This document shows positions 46,321 to 58,653 of a stretch of 64,000 bases of DNA, piece after piece (position 1 is the first letter of the stretch; every line of letters begins with the position of its first letter). The notes beneath the pieces are model-generated. The model was not told where the DNA came from. It did no database searches and worked only from the letters and a program-made list of their open reading frames with translations. This DNA comes from Puffinus mauretanicus (taxonomy: Eukaryota; Chordata; Aves; Procellariiformes; Procellariidae), in contig JAJKFH010001431.1 of assembly GCA_023333565.1 (NCBI GenBank), forward strand, positions 620,001 to 684,000, read 5' to 3'. The position numbers and the translations under genes were made by a program.

Positions 46321-47735
46321 CACTGGTAGAAACAGGACCGTGTCCTTTCTGTGAAGGTTGGTGCGCTGTGATCGGCTAAAGAAGTCTCATGTCTCGATTC
46401 TGTGCATCCTGAGCTCCATCCAGGATGCTGGACGAGGAGCTCTTGTGTTTGACACCTAAGCTATTTTTTTACTGTGCGCCCAAGCCTGTGGCAAGCATGT
46501 TGAGTCAAGACCAATGTGTTCAGGTACAGCAGTGCTGCACTGTCCACCACACAGCACACTTCTGAATCCATCTAGCCTTTAAAGCGTCTGATACAGTTTC
46601 AGACACAGAATTCGTTAGGGCTGTGAGCACAACCTGCGTGCAGGAAACATGAGGTGGGTCGGAGGAAAAGAAGCGTCTGTGCTATGCTGAAGTGAAAAGA
46701 TGAGCATGTGGCCAAAACCTGACTGAAGAAATCATTGCCTCTTAGTCAGACTGTGAAAGCTACCATTAGGCAACTTTTAAAAATGAGTTTATTTTCAAGA
46801 TCAAAGACAAGAAGCTTCAAGCCAAAAAAAAATCAAATAAGAAACTGGATGCAGTTTTATTATTTAACAGTGAGAATGAGTAACAACCACTGGGCCAAAT
46901 ATGAAGAAAGATGGTGACTTTGTCATTCAGATCAGCCCTGGATATATCTCTCTGAAGGGGAAATAAATATCTGATACTTTAGTCAGGCAGAGACTGTTGA
47001 CCTCAACAGAGGGGTTACTGCTTGATGGACTGAGCTAGTCAGTTGTGGTGTGCTGCTCAAGGTTTGCTGTCTGGGAAAACCTCAACTATCAGCTCTCTCT
47101 AACAGGGAATGTGGCCTGGGCCACCTTCTTCTGTTGTAAGGAGACAGGTTGAGGGCAAGAGTGGGGAAGGACAGGGAGCCAGGGAGCCCTCCTGAAACCA
47201 ATTTGATGATGCTGCTACAGCTACTGAGGGATGCAGAAGAAAAGGGTTGATCCTTCTTGCCCAGCCAACACAATAGTAGATGCCATCATAGATATTCTGG
47301 CCTTGCCTTCTATTCACACCAAGAGCATGAATTTCCAGGGCTCTGCTGGAGGCAAAGCAGGGCTCACGGCTACTTTGCTGTTTCTGGCTGCCTGCTAACC
47401 TAGACGGCTGCTTGCTTGGCTTGTGCCTCATCTCTACAGTCTCCATTGTTCTCCGTGTCCAGGAGCGTACTTGTTGCATGCAGTGGATATGACGCAGCGA
47501 TTTCTGAGGCACTGCAATCCCTCTGTGATACAGCATGATGCTGTGTCATCTTAGCTTGGGTCCTGAGCTCAGTGAAGTATTAGCACTGCACTGTGCAAGA
47601 CCTAGTCACTCTATCATTAGCACTATCGTCTCCAAAAGGCCAAGCCGATTTATCAGATTCCACATGATGACTGGAATTAAAGGACTGATGAAAGTGTTAT
47701 TTCTTTGGTTTTGTTTTTTTTTTTAGTTTGTTTTT
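46321..47735. other. Non-coding stretch
   Basis: No gene. A 145-codon minus frame at 47099-47536 has no domain and low-information composition. A T11 run precedes the TTTTG array near 47714. Confidence 0.45.
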
Positions 47736-47765
47736 TTTTGTTTTGTTTTGTTTTGTTTTGTTTTG
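47736..47765 (+). repeat. (TTTTG)6 pentanucleotide repeat
   Basis: Six perfect TTTTG units, then TTTTA. It is preceded by T-rich sequence with single G, so the array has decayed on its left side. Confidence 0.95.
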
Positions 47766-49314
47766 TTTTAAATTACTGAGCAGAATTGATTAAACTGAAA
47801 TATCTCTTCAAAACACAATTTCAAAAGATGTGCTGGATAGTGGAATGGCTAAATGTAACGGCATGCTAAGTACCTTGGCCTTTGCCACAAAAGGCATTGC
47901 TGATTCAAGCCATTACATAAAAGCAAGGACTTTCACTGCTTCTGCAGCACTGCAATCTCTCAGTAGTTACTATATCTGGCCTTATCGTTCTTCTTCTGTA
48001 AAGCAAAATAATACCCTCTTTTTATTTTGTAATCAGAAGTGATACCCTATCATTTCTGAAAGGTGTTTCTTGTATGTTTCTGCTTTGATAAATGCAGCCC
48101 GCATCATCAGTGGAACAGAAATAAAATTAAAAATTATCTCTACAGACTTCTGTGTGCTGGGCCCGCAGTTCAAAAGCAGCCTCATTTCGGGGGCCTGGGG
48201 AAGGGGGAGAAGCTGGTGTACGGACGTACACAACTCTTTAGATGAAGAGTTAAAAAGGAAAATACTATTTCTTAATGCTAACGGGAGAAGGAACAGCGGA
48301 AGAGATAGGAAAAACAGTCCAGATGCTGCATTATGTCCACAATGATATGTAACAATTCCATATTAATCGAATAAAGCCATGGGCTGTGAGTAAGTTTTGT
48401 GTTTCTGCCAGACGGGTTTGGCTCTGAAGGATTCCCACACCCGGTGGAAAATAAGGATACAAGAGATATAATTAAAAACGGGAGCTTGAGATGCACAACA
48501 AGACTTTAAACTCTTCTTGTATTTAATGGAATTTGCTGTGGTGCTAAAATAGTATTCCCCCCTGTCATTCTGACATGAAAAACATTAGTGAATATTTGAT
48601 TTTACTGTGGAACAAATTATGGTAATAATGAGTCTTTGAGAGAAAAAAAAGTGCTCAAACTGGTACAGTCTCATTTAAAATGTGCATGTTAAAAATAGAG
48701 CAGATACACAAAACGTTGTCTGCTACTTCATCAACAGACTGTTATTTTATGAGATGCATGCCCTTTCAGTGTAGTGCTTGACACTTAACATTTGCCTGTC
48801 TCAACCCCACTCTTATTGCAAACTCCATTCTTCTCTACGTAATTTGGGCATTGGGAACGTATCACCAGTCAGGTTTCAGCTGCTACTCAGCAATTCAGAA
48901 CTTCAAGGTCAGATGTCATCAGGCAGAAAATCCTCCCTATCTTTGCAACTGATTCTCAGAATTAGACTTTATGGCGTGAATGACTGATCACGTCCAGCCA
49001 AACAATGTGAATAGCCAAGCAACCAGCATTTGTGCTGGATTTGTTAACTTATTTATTTATTTTAATTTGCACTTAATTTCATAATGATGGTTGAACTCCA
49101 GGCAAGAAAGCAAGGAAGACACCTCAGAGATGGATGGACCTAGAAGGATTTTTTTTTTTTTAACAAGGAGGTTAGCAATATACCCTTTGCTGAAGTGGGT
49201 GCTGTCACCATACAGATGCCTCCTGCTACCTTTTGCTTTTAATGTTGCACTGATTTTAGAAAAGTTGATGAGAAAACAGTTTCAGCTTGCTACTTGAGGA
49301 TGAGATGAAGAGTC
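47766..49314. other. Non-coding stretch
   Basis: No gene. A run of 13 T lies at 49149-49161. 49050-49075 is TTATTTATTTATTTTAATTTG. Otherwise nothing recognised. Confidence 0.5.
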
Positions 49315-49455
49315 ACTAGCTTCCGAAATCCAGCTCTGGCAAGGAAACTCTCCATGACCTCGAACAAAGGTCCTTCAACTTTACTTTCACTTCTTCCTTA
49401 GTAAAATGAAAATAACACCTGGCTTGCAAGATTTATTAACAGGGATGTTTCAATG
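49315..49455 (+). repeat. Ancient MIR-like repeat, sense
   Basis: CCAGCTCTGGCAAGGAAAC, CATGACCTCGAACAAAGGTC, CTTCCTTAGTAAAATGAAAA and TAACACCTGGCTTGCAAG followed by ATTTATTAACAGGGATG track the sense phrase 'cagctctgccatg..tgaccttggacaagtc..tttccttatctgtaaaatgaaaataac..ctgcaag..'. A good copy of the class. Confidence 0.65.
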
Positions 49456-52301
49456 AAGACAGGAGGCACTTTGGTGCACACTGAGGTCAATAAAAAGACT
49501 TTCAGTCATTCCAGTAGGTCAGGTCACATTGGCAGTGTGGGAAGGTGTAAAATAAGTTTCCTTGTCCAAACAAGCCCGATGGATTACTTGGGAGATTCTC
49601 TGGGAAGGCAAAGAGGTGGTTGTCCTGTCACGTCTTCTAAGCAGCGATGGCTTTGCAGCTTTCATGGGAAGAGGTGTAGGAGGAATGTGCTGAATTGATA
49701 TGCTCTATACGCCGTTCCTGCCTTGGCACTCTCTTTTCAGCAGACATTGCCCACATTCCAGAATGTCCCCCAGCCCACCATCTTGAGGGAGGTGTGTGTG
49801 GCAGGGACCGGGGGAGAGCTACTTTTTGCCCTCATAAACTCTTCATCATAATTCCCACTACGGTGGCCTTTATCAGAGGACACCTTCGGAAAACTCTGGG
49901 GTGAACCTGGCTCAGCCTTTGCAAATTTCTGTGTGCATCTTCAGCATTACCACTATTTGGCTTTTGCTGGTTATGAATGAAGATTCCCTGAAAGTTGTAG
50001 ATCAAAAAAAAGGAATCACTGTGTTTTTCATCAGCAGGAAAGGATGATTTTGTTTTTCTGTCTTTAAAAATCAGAAGTATGCGTGTGTCTTCTATGGCTT
50101 GGGTCACGTTGTTAAACAGAAATGTAGGTATTACAGCAGGGATACAATTTTCCTGCAGATGTTATTAAGGTGAATTTTACTCTGTTTTGTGAGCCTGTGA
50201 TTGTTCTCAATATCAGTGAGTTAATGACAAATGAATGTGAATGATGAATGTCAAATGAAAGAACTTTTTGTTATAGCTGGGTTGGCTTAGTTTTATAAAA
50301 GAATCTAAAAATAAAAATCAAGCAGGGTATAAGTATGCATTCCTTTCCTAGGGATGCATCATGTAAGCCCTTTGCACTCTATTGAGTGATTAAATGAAAA
50401 AGGGTTGGGCCAGAGAAGATGTGAAATGGATTTTTGCCACTGAGCAGGCCTATTAAAATCGCTATGTTTCACACAGCCAGCAGTGCGATGTTTAAACAGT
50501 TTGTTTGGGAGCACGGGTCACTGTGGGGCAGGCTTGCCCACGTATGCAGCACACAAACATAGGCTAAAGAAAACAATAAATGTGAACTGCCAGGAGATCC
50601 TATGAAGAATTTGCGAAGATCTTACTCTTAAATAGGACGGAGAAAGGAAATGTCTCACAATTAAAGGTTCCACTATCTTCACGGTTAGCCGCTGTCCCAG
50701 CCAAAAATGTAGGACACATTTAATATAATCTCACTGTATAATGTAATCAGACTGTCTGAGGGATATCTTATGCTACTCTGATAGTCAACAATATCAAGTG
50801 TGGTCAAGGACAGTCAAATTGTTTTATTGCACATAACTTGGCAAAGGCTAAGGAAAAACGTGTATGAATTTAATGGCTCAAGGCTTTTATTACTTACCCA
50901 ATAGGTGATTTTTAAAATGTACTTCCCTGCCTTCATGTCAAATGCAAAGTGAAATGGATGGCTTTAAAAATCATTAGTTGGAGAGAGGGAGAGAAATAAC
51001 AGCATTCCTCTGATGTCAGCTTGCAAATTGGTCTAAAGAGGACCTGAAGGCCAGCAGAGAAAGTCCTAGAAGACTCAGGAGAGCTGTAAAGGGTGATGCT
51101 ACAGGACACATGTCAATTCGTGTACAACAGCCCCGACATTAGAGGACAGGCTCATGGAAGGGTTGGTAACCACACAACCGGAGAACAGACTCCTGCCCTG
51201 CAAGGCTGTGTGCTGTTTAATGGCGCCCCAAGATTAAACCTGCTTAGATAGCCATGCTCTAGAGGTACTCTATATATCCTCCCACCTCATTAAATCTTCC
51301 TTTAGTGGAGAGAAGTCCACAGGAATGACTCAGGAAAACAAGGGATTTGCATGATTCATGTATGAGAATGAGAACAAATGCTTGATCTGGGAGAGAAATA
51401 ACAGGTTTGGGGAAATGCATTCCTATGCTACGGAATGGAAGCTTTTTTCCAAAATCATCATCAGGTTATCAAAAAGGACACCAGAAGCAAGTCAGAATTA
51501 TTTTTTTCCCTTCAATTACAAAGCCCAGGATACAATGTTAGTAAAGTGAAACTTTAACAAGCGATTTAATCTTTATTACAATTCTGCTAGCACAATAGAA
51601 ATAGAAATAATGTTGAAATTAGATAGAATGTAGAAATATTTATATATTGACCAATACCCTGTACTTTCAAAGCATTTATAAATGTTCTACTTCATGTATG
51701 TCAGGTAGCCATGCTGGGAGTGGCCAGAACAATTCTTTTGACAACCCACAGCAACGTCTACAGGTTAGGGATTATTTTGTTGATTTGAGATGGTAAGCGG
51801 CATGAATGGCCGGAGTGCAGCCACCCAAAGTATGATTTAAACAGGATGTCATAGCTGGTATGATACAACTCATGCATTAGTCCCACACAGTCTCTGTCAA
51901 CTGTGAACAATCAAAACCCGATTTTAATTTCTATTGCAAAAAGCCACAGAGCTGGTGCCCAGCCTCAGACAAGATTTGCCATTGTCTCAGTGTTGGTTGA
52001 AAAGGCAGAGCTCCACCAGCTGGAACACGACCTGCAGAAACAACCTGGCTTTTCCAAAGAGCTCTGGTCTAACACTAACAACTCCAACCCTGTGCATCTT
52101 GTAAAACTTGACAAGATCATGTTGAAGAGCAGAAAGGCTTTAATGCAGGATTTTGTGGAAGTGACCACTGACTTCGGAATGTACACAGACATATGAAGTA
52201 GGCTGGCTGACTTCCGTCAGGAGATTCGCCCTGGGGGCATGCTGGAGATATTTCTTCAGCTGGGAAGAGACAGGAACATTGAAGAGTAATTTGTACTCCA
52301 A
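49456..52301. other. Non-coding stretch
   Basis: No gene recognised. A 97-codon plus frame at 51903-52196 starts with GTG and overlaps a minus-strand frame of similar length. It has no domain. 50220-50265 is rich in AATGA words. Confidence 0.45.
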
Positions 52302-52331
52302 TTTTTTTTTTTTTTGTTTTTTTTTTTTTTT
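52302..52331 (+). repeat. Poly-T tract (T14 G T15)
   Basis: Fourteen T, one G and fifteen T. Read on the minus strand it would be an A tail, but no retrocopy body was recognised to its right. Confidence 0.95.
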
Positions 52332-53397
52332 CTGGATTATCTCTGACTTTTATCATGAGCTTGACATCTTTCATATGGTCTTCATAAATTGACACCACAC
52401 AGTTAAAGTTCTTTGAGGAGTTTAAGTTTGAAGCAGAATTGAAACATTTTAAAGGACTTTATAATGACACATTAGAAGCATAGCAAATCCCTTGATAGCT
52501 TAAATGGATGGAAACATTCTAGAGTACAAATGAGTTAGAGATTAATTCATAGCACCTTGTACAGGCTTGGGGAATTCTACGTGTTGGAAATGACTCCGCA
52601 GCATGAGCACTCTGCTGGATGGGAGAAATGTTCTCTCTCAGCCTCTCCTCATTCCCCAGAATGAGTGTTTAAGGGAGGGAATCTTTCTTGATTCACTGTC
52701 CTCCCCTTTGCAGCCTCATTATTGTCAAAGGGGTTAGAGAAGGTGAAGGACATCGCCCTGTGTACTGCAAGCTTTGGAGAACATATCTTGTGTCATAAAA
52801 AGAACCCAGAACCCAGGAACGAGATGGGTGCACATTTAAAAGATTTTAGACTAAAAATAACTAAATGGCAGATGGCCATAGAAAGAGGATCTAGGATTCC
52901 TCTTCTCCTAGGAGAAGTGACCAAAATGTCCCATTGTAGCTAGAGCTAGGAAAGCTTGGTATACTCTCAGAAATCTAGTTGCAATTAAATCAGGACTTGG
53001 AAGCAGATTTACATCTTATGTGGAAAGAACACAACTTGTAGTAAACAGGATATTGTTAGAATCAAAAAAAGCCTCTATAAGGTATCATTGCTAGAGAATC
53101 TTCAGTTGTCCTCCACTCTCCAGTCATTTCTAAAAGATGGACAGCAGAAAGACAGGGGATTCAAGGAGCACGCAGACGCCTCCTCTTCCTCCAAGTAATC
53201 TGCAAAGGCTGGAACCAGTATTTCCCCTAGGGAATCATAATTTTTTTTATGTCTCTAGAAGAACTCTGTGAAATAGAGTTCCTTACCTTTCCCAGTATTT
53301 CCTTTGATTGAAACCAAATATATCCTTTTGCAGAGGCTTCAGGCTGAGAAAGTCCATGTGCTTCCGCATGCCTAACACATTGTGACTGGTTCACTTC
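52332..53397. other. Non-coding stretch
   Basis: No gene or recognised repeat. The last bases before the LTR, ACTTC at 53393-53397, are a candidate target-site copy. Confidence 0.5.
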
Positions 53398-54166
53398 TGT
53401 GGTGGGTTAGCCTTGGTAAACAGCCAAACTCCCACCCAGCTGCTCATTCACAACCCCTCTCAGCAGGGCAGGGGGGGACAAAATAGGATGAGAAAGCTCA
53501 TGGGTCAAGAGAAAGACAGGGAGATTGCTTACCAGTTACCATTGCAGGCAAAACAGACTTGACTTGGAGAAAGTTAATTTAATTTATTGCCAATTAAAAT
53601 AGAATCTGACAGTAAGACACAAAGATATACAAGACCTTTCCTCTCCTCTTTCCCAGCCCCAACTTCACTCCTTCCTTTCAGACTCCTGTACCTGCTCCCC
53701 AAGCGGTGCAGGGGGCAGGAGGGCAGTTATGGTCAGAACATAGAGGTTTAGTGATTTCTCTCTCCTCCTTCCCTCTCACACTTTTCATGTGCTTTGGTGT
53801 GGACTCTCCTCACAGGCTGAAGTCCTTCAGGAAATATCTGTTCCTTCATGGGCTCTCCATGGGCTGCAGTTCCTTCAGGAGTATCTACTCCACCCTGGAG
53901 CTCCTCCTCTGACTTTGATGCTCCCTCTGCTGTTTCTCATTCTTTTTTGTTCCCTCCTCCTCTCCCTCTGGTGCTCTCTCTGGCGCTCTCTGGGATACCT
54001 TATCACAGAGGCACCACCTGATGGGCTCATCTGTGTCCTGCAGTGGGTCTGTTGGAGCCAGCTGGAGTGGGCTGTGTCTGGCATGGGGCAGCTCCTGGTC
54101 TCTTCTCCCAGAACCCACCCCTGTAGCCCTGCCGTTGCCAACAACTTGCTGTGGACACCCAATACA
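53398..54166 (-). mobile_element. Solo LTR of an avian ERVL-type endogenous retrovirus
   Basis: The plus strand opens TGTGGTGGGTTAGCC and continues with CTCATGGGTCAAGAG, GGCAAAACAGACTTGACTTG and AGTTAATTTAATTTATTGCC. Near the right end come CCCCTGTAGCCCTGCC and CACCCAATACA. These phrases in this order match a highly abundant avian LTR family. Sense is taken as minus: on that strand AATAAA occurs in GGCAATAAATTAAATTAAC as a polyadenylation signal, and the element starts TGTATTGGG. Length is about 770 bp. Flanks ACTTC (53393-53397) and ACTTT (54167-54171) form an imperfect 5-bp target duplication, as expected for ERVL-type insertions. No gag, pol or env lies beside it, so internal DNA was probably lost by LTR recombination. 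The right boundary could be up to three bases further on. Confidence 0.85.
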
Positions 54167-54171
54167 ACTTT

Positions 54172-56139
54172 GCTATTAGTAAAGTGAGGCAAAATTTTGA
54201 CTGTGATTTGACCAGCAAGCTTTGGAAAAATGGACATTTTTGCTCACTGCACTGTGACTATTCAAGCCTTCTTTATGACAAATTGGAGAGCTTTTTGATA
54301 CTGTTAACTAGGTCTACATTTTTTTACTGTCCTGTACAATTCAAAGCATGCAGCAGCTGCCCCAGTCTGCACCCTGGATCCAACTGTGTTCCAGGAGAGC
54401 TTTTGTTTGTCCTGGAGCCATGGGGATTTGGGGAGAGGACACATAGCTGGACTTCTTGGCACTCCTATCTGAAAGCACTCCCTGCTTTTCCTACTAAAAA
54501 AAATACAGAGCTCGCTCTTGAAAACAGGGTTGCACAAGCACCCTTAGGTGACTGTTACAGCTTCTTCATGAATATCACCTTCTGAGCATTAACCATCTAC
54601 CCAGACTGGTCCCCTCCTGACGGTGGGAGAACAACCAGCAGGCAACTGGTGAAAGAGCTGCTGTGAGGTAAGCATAGGGGCTCCTGCCTCAGCATTTTCT
54701 TTGTGAAGACTAAAGGTGCAAGTATGTCAATCGTCATCGCTGTGAAGGTCTGAAAAGGCTGTCAGAGTTCAGTATTTTTAGCTCTTTAGCAGATTACCTC
54801 TTTTATTTTTAGAGGTAACAATGGTTCTTAGGTTAAGAGGGAGACAAAAGCCTCATTAGTTTTGGAATTTCAAATGAACTCAATAAGGCATTGAGGAGAT
54901 TTTTTTCCATAGGAACCTGAAAAGTTGCTTAAAGGATGTTGTGAAAAACAAGGGAAAGCCTCCTGCTTAAGGGTCTCTGTGCTAATGATATACAAATACA
55001 AGTGGCCTTGGCCTGCTGCGAAGCAGCTTGGGAGCGTGCTCTACCCAGCCAGGGTGGCAGCAGCCCCTCTCTGCTGGGGGCAGAGGTGGTTTCAGAGACC
55101 ACAGCGTTTCAGAGACGGAGGATTAGAAGAGCCAAGTGTGCCTGTTGAATCCTCTGCTCACGGAGAGGTCGAGTTAAAGGGCCACAACTGCAAGGCCTTA
55201 CTCTGCCTGGGCAGACCGGCCCTCACCAAGGGCTCACATAACTTGGACAGAGACCGTACAGGGTGTTGCAAGACCTCTGCTGCTCGTGGCCCTCAGGAGT
55301 GTCGCTGCAGGCAACAGAGTGGTCTCAAGTGGTCTCACATGTCCCACTCACAAACCAAAAAATGTAACTATATTTCTAGTTTGGTCAAAATCAAAACTCA
55401 ATACAAAGGTATAGGAACTTTTTGTTGTAATTTTCTTCCTTTTTCCCCAGTCAAGGCCTTGCTAAAGGGATGTCATCCCCTAGCTCTCCTCCAACACTCC
55501 TTCAGCTCTGTTTTTCCTGGTTATCTCAGCTAGATTTTTGTTGGGTTTTTTGGTTGTTTCATTTGGGGGGGTGTTGGGGGTGTTGTTTGTTTTTTCCCCT
55601 CCAGGATATGATAAATTCAACCACTTTCTAGCAGATTCTCTGTATCAGGAAACTGCATCTTCACCACGATGGTGTTTGGGAATTGGGGATCATTTCTTCT
55701 TTGAAGCCTTTCTGTTGAAGCTATACTTACAATGAAGCTCATTATTGATGCATGACGCTCATCCACCAGACCCTGAGAGTACTGGTGAACCAAGTGGCTG
55801 CTCCAAGTGAGAGCACTTGGGACTGAGAGGACAAGGCACCTTGCATTCTATCAGGAGCACTGCATTCCCACGTGGCATTTTGCCCTATTTCATCCTGCCC
55901 TTCCTGTCAGGGGAATGCTTTTTGCAGGAGCTCCATCTGCTAGCTTTCCATCACTGAGTTGCCGCTGAAATTTTCTTTCTTTACACTTTCTATAAATGTG
56001 CAAAAGAGAAAGAAAGGAAGGATGAAAAAGTATATTGGAATTACACTGAGCACATTTCTTTTGAAACTCTGATCTATAAAAATGAGTACATATAATTTTG
56101 CAATTATAAATATGTGAAATAAATGCATTAGTTAAGAAG
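54172..56139. other. Non-coding stretch
   Basis: The longest frame of the window (202 codons, 54925-55533, plus) begins with TTG, is rich in Cys, Arg and Ser, and has no domain. I regard it as chance. 55565-55582 holds a G7 run and a G5 run separated by TGTT. No repeat family recognised. Confidence 0.45.
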
Positions 56140-56345
56140 TTAGGCTTTCAAAAGTGCTAATTACTAACCAAATGCATTTTACAATGTTTTAATGAGCACT
56201 TTTTGATATCATATTAATATCCATTAGCTATATTCATACTAGTAATGCTAATAATGTGCAAAGCCATTAGTTAGCTACAAAGTCAATAATGGATGATACT
56301 GATTCCAAGCCTCCACTGCACTGAACGATTCATACTTTTTTTGGT
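56140..56345. promoter_or_regulatory. Candidate AT-rich regulatory element
   Basis: Complex AT-rich sequence with GCTAATTACTAACC, GTTTTAATGAGC, ATCATATTAATATCC, ATTAGCTATATTCATAC, AGTAATGCTAATAATGTGC and CCATTAGTTAGC. The TAAT/ATTA density is the highest in the right half of the window. Enhancer function is inferred from texture. Confidence 0.3.
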
Positions 56346-58590
56346 ACAGTGGGAAAGTTAACCTGAATTTTCATCTGGCTATTGTGAATGAAGGTGTTCA
56401 CATCAGTTACACAGATGAATGTGGGTTCAGTTATTGAGGGCCTATGGACCAAAACAGGCATACTGCTCCACCTCTGTCTTCTAGAAAGGAGAAACTGGCT
56501 TCAAAGCCAATTACCCTGGCTCCTGAGGAGCGTTCTGAACATTTCTATTCATGGACTCTACCTCAGCTGCCTTGTAGACTCCTTCATTAGTAATTTCTCA
56601 TTAAGAAGATTCAGCAACACTTCTTAGCCAAGATGTTTTTAAAGATAACTCTGGAATATTTCTTTTGATATGTTATCTGAATGGATATTCAGACAGATTA
56701 TCCTGTTATTCCGCCTTTGAAAACATTCAGTGTTATTTAGCCTAATACGTCTATAAGATGTAATCATTGTTTGGGTGGTGGATTGAACCAGGAATGGTTA
56801 TGTGGAGAAATTCTAGTTGAAGTTGCACTACATCTGTAGCCACATTTTACTGCTTGCTTTACGAAAACATTTATAAGCTTATTTGCAAGTAAAATATTTT
56901 ATTATACTAATATCAGGAACATTTTATGCTACTAGTAAAATGTGTGCATTGTTTTAAAGACTGTTCCTGGATTGTAAAACTAACCATATATCTTGTAAAT
57001 CAACAGAGAGAAGCAGCCTCAGTGGTTGTCTCAGATATTAAGCATACAGATTTTAATAATAGTGTGTTCCTGTTTAATTTTTAATTTATTTAACCACAAT
57101 ATCTACTCTAACGTAAGGCCTACAAAATGCAAATATTGAAAACTTCTTTAATACAGAATACACACACTTGACTTCTTGCTTAGTATCTTTCATCTGCTTT
57201 ATCTTCTTTTGCAGGATGTTAACTTTTGGGAATAAACTGCTCTTGGCTCTAAAAATGAACTCTTAGTCCACGTGTTCATGAAATGGATTGAGCTCATTGT
57301 GGTGCTGATTGACTGTAATTAGATGCAAGATTGATGCATCCATAAGAACCTGTTCCATGTACCTCATCTGTCTCTGGTACTACCTCTTTAATCTCTTTAC
57401 CAGATTTGATTTTTCCCTAACAAACCAACGTATACGTATTGAGCAGGTGAGATTATTCTTTCAGTGAAAGATCCAGATGGGATGAGCAGAGTGAATGTGG
57501 ACAGGACAGATTAAAATCTCTCAACTCAATGTAAGCACCACCAGAAATGTGTTTGGGGCAAAACTCCTGTGTCTTCTTATTCCTACAGCAGGGGAAAGCC
57601 ACAGCTAACAAGAAAATGGAGTGGAAGATAACAGCCCATGCTGCATCCTCTTCCCGTGATCCTGGTGCTCCTTCTCTTTGTCCCCCTTCAGGGCATGACG
57701 TGAGGACTGACTGATGGTGGGGCTTTCACTGAGACGGGGGGTTGGGGCCAGGAGGGCCCTTAAAGAAGATAAAAGCATTATGCAGCACAATTAGGGAGTT
57801 GAAGCCCACACCTCTGTGGAGGCTCGAGGTGTGATTCCTCGCCAAAGTGAACTAAATCAGAAGTAACTCCATTAGAGCAGGCAGATTAAAACCCGTGTGA
57901 AGGAGATCAGAAGTGGGCCCCATGTGGGAAAACACAAAGCACTTTAGATAATTGTGTGGAAAGCAGGGAGCAGAAAAAAGTAATATCCTACCTGACAAAA
58001 ATCTTGATAACCTGGAAACTAGGTGGAAGCCGGGAATGTAAACATCCTGTCTTGAAAAAACAAAAAACCAGACAATCTCTTGACATTTATGAAAGACTCG
58101 ATCTCCTAATGAAATTAAATACTAAAGAAAACCTAACATATCTGAACAGTGCTTATGGGGACTCCCCGGGGAAGGAAGAGGACTCATAAAAGTGATCCTC
58201 CCCGTGGTGCTGGGAGGGAGGGGACTGCAGACTTGGGAAGCCAAACTGGAGGAATCAGATAGAAGGATAATAATAATCTTTTGTTTTGTCCTGTGATACC
58301 AGTGATCTGGACTCAGAGAAAAGAATTTATTCCTGAAAAATGCTCCTACAGAAGAAGGAGCACGGGTATTAATCCCCTGGAGATCAAGGGAATACTTTGG
58401 AAACAGAAGGCAAGTCTCCTGGGGTTTGAATTCTAGAAACAAATTCTTCTTTGGAAAAAAAGACCCTCGAGCTGGGCTTAATCCACGGTACTGCCATTCA
58501 GGGACCGACTGTAATCTGTTTAGGCCCATATCCTGTGTTTACAAGTACCAGAATCAAATGCTAACAGTACTCAGTAGTGCATAATTAAAT
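56346..58590. other. Non-coding stretch
   Basis: 57040-57230 is AT-rich. 58337-58358 is a small inverted repeat, TGCTCCT and AGGAGCA around an eight-base loop. 58033-58050 contains TGTAAACATCC, discussed and rejected as a miRNA. No gene recognised. Confidence 0.45.
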
Positions 58591-58653
58591 TCTTACTCCC
58601 CATTTAAGTCATTGGCAAAACTTCCACTGAGTTCAATAGTGCTGGATTAAGCT
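58591..58653 (+). repeat. Ancient amniote repeat remnant
   Basis: CTTACTCCCCATTTAAGTCA, TTGGCAAAACTTCCACTGAG and TTCAATAGTGCTGGATTAAG track the phrase '..tgctcccattgaagtcaatggcaaaactcccattgacttcaatag.gctggattaag' of a very common old amniote repeat. One of the best matches of this class here. Confidence 0.6.

Noticed and set aside
52302..52331. Poly-T tract as the A tail of an antisense processed pseudogene
   Set aside because: No gene-like body or target duplication was seen next to it.
53875..54237. Minus-strand frames of 63-120 codons inside the LTR
   Set aside because: They lie in LTR non-coding sequence of biased composition. No viral protein is recognisable.
54925..55533. 202-codon open frame on the plus strand, the longest in the window
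   Set aside because: It starts with TTG, has no domain, and one frame of this length is not surprising in 64 kb with GC-rich patches.
58033..58050. TGTAAACATCC, identical to the 5' part of miR-30
   Set aside because: The bases after it do not continue as miR-30 and no complementary arm follows within hairpin distance.
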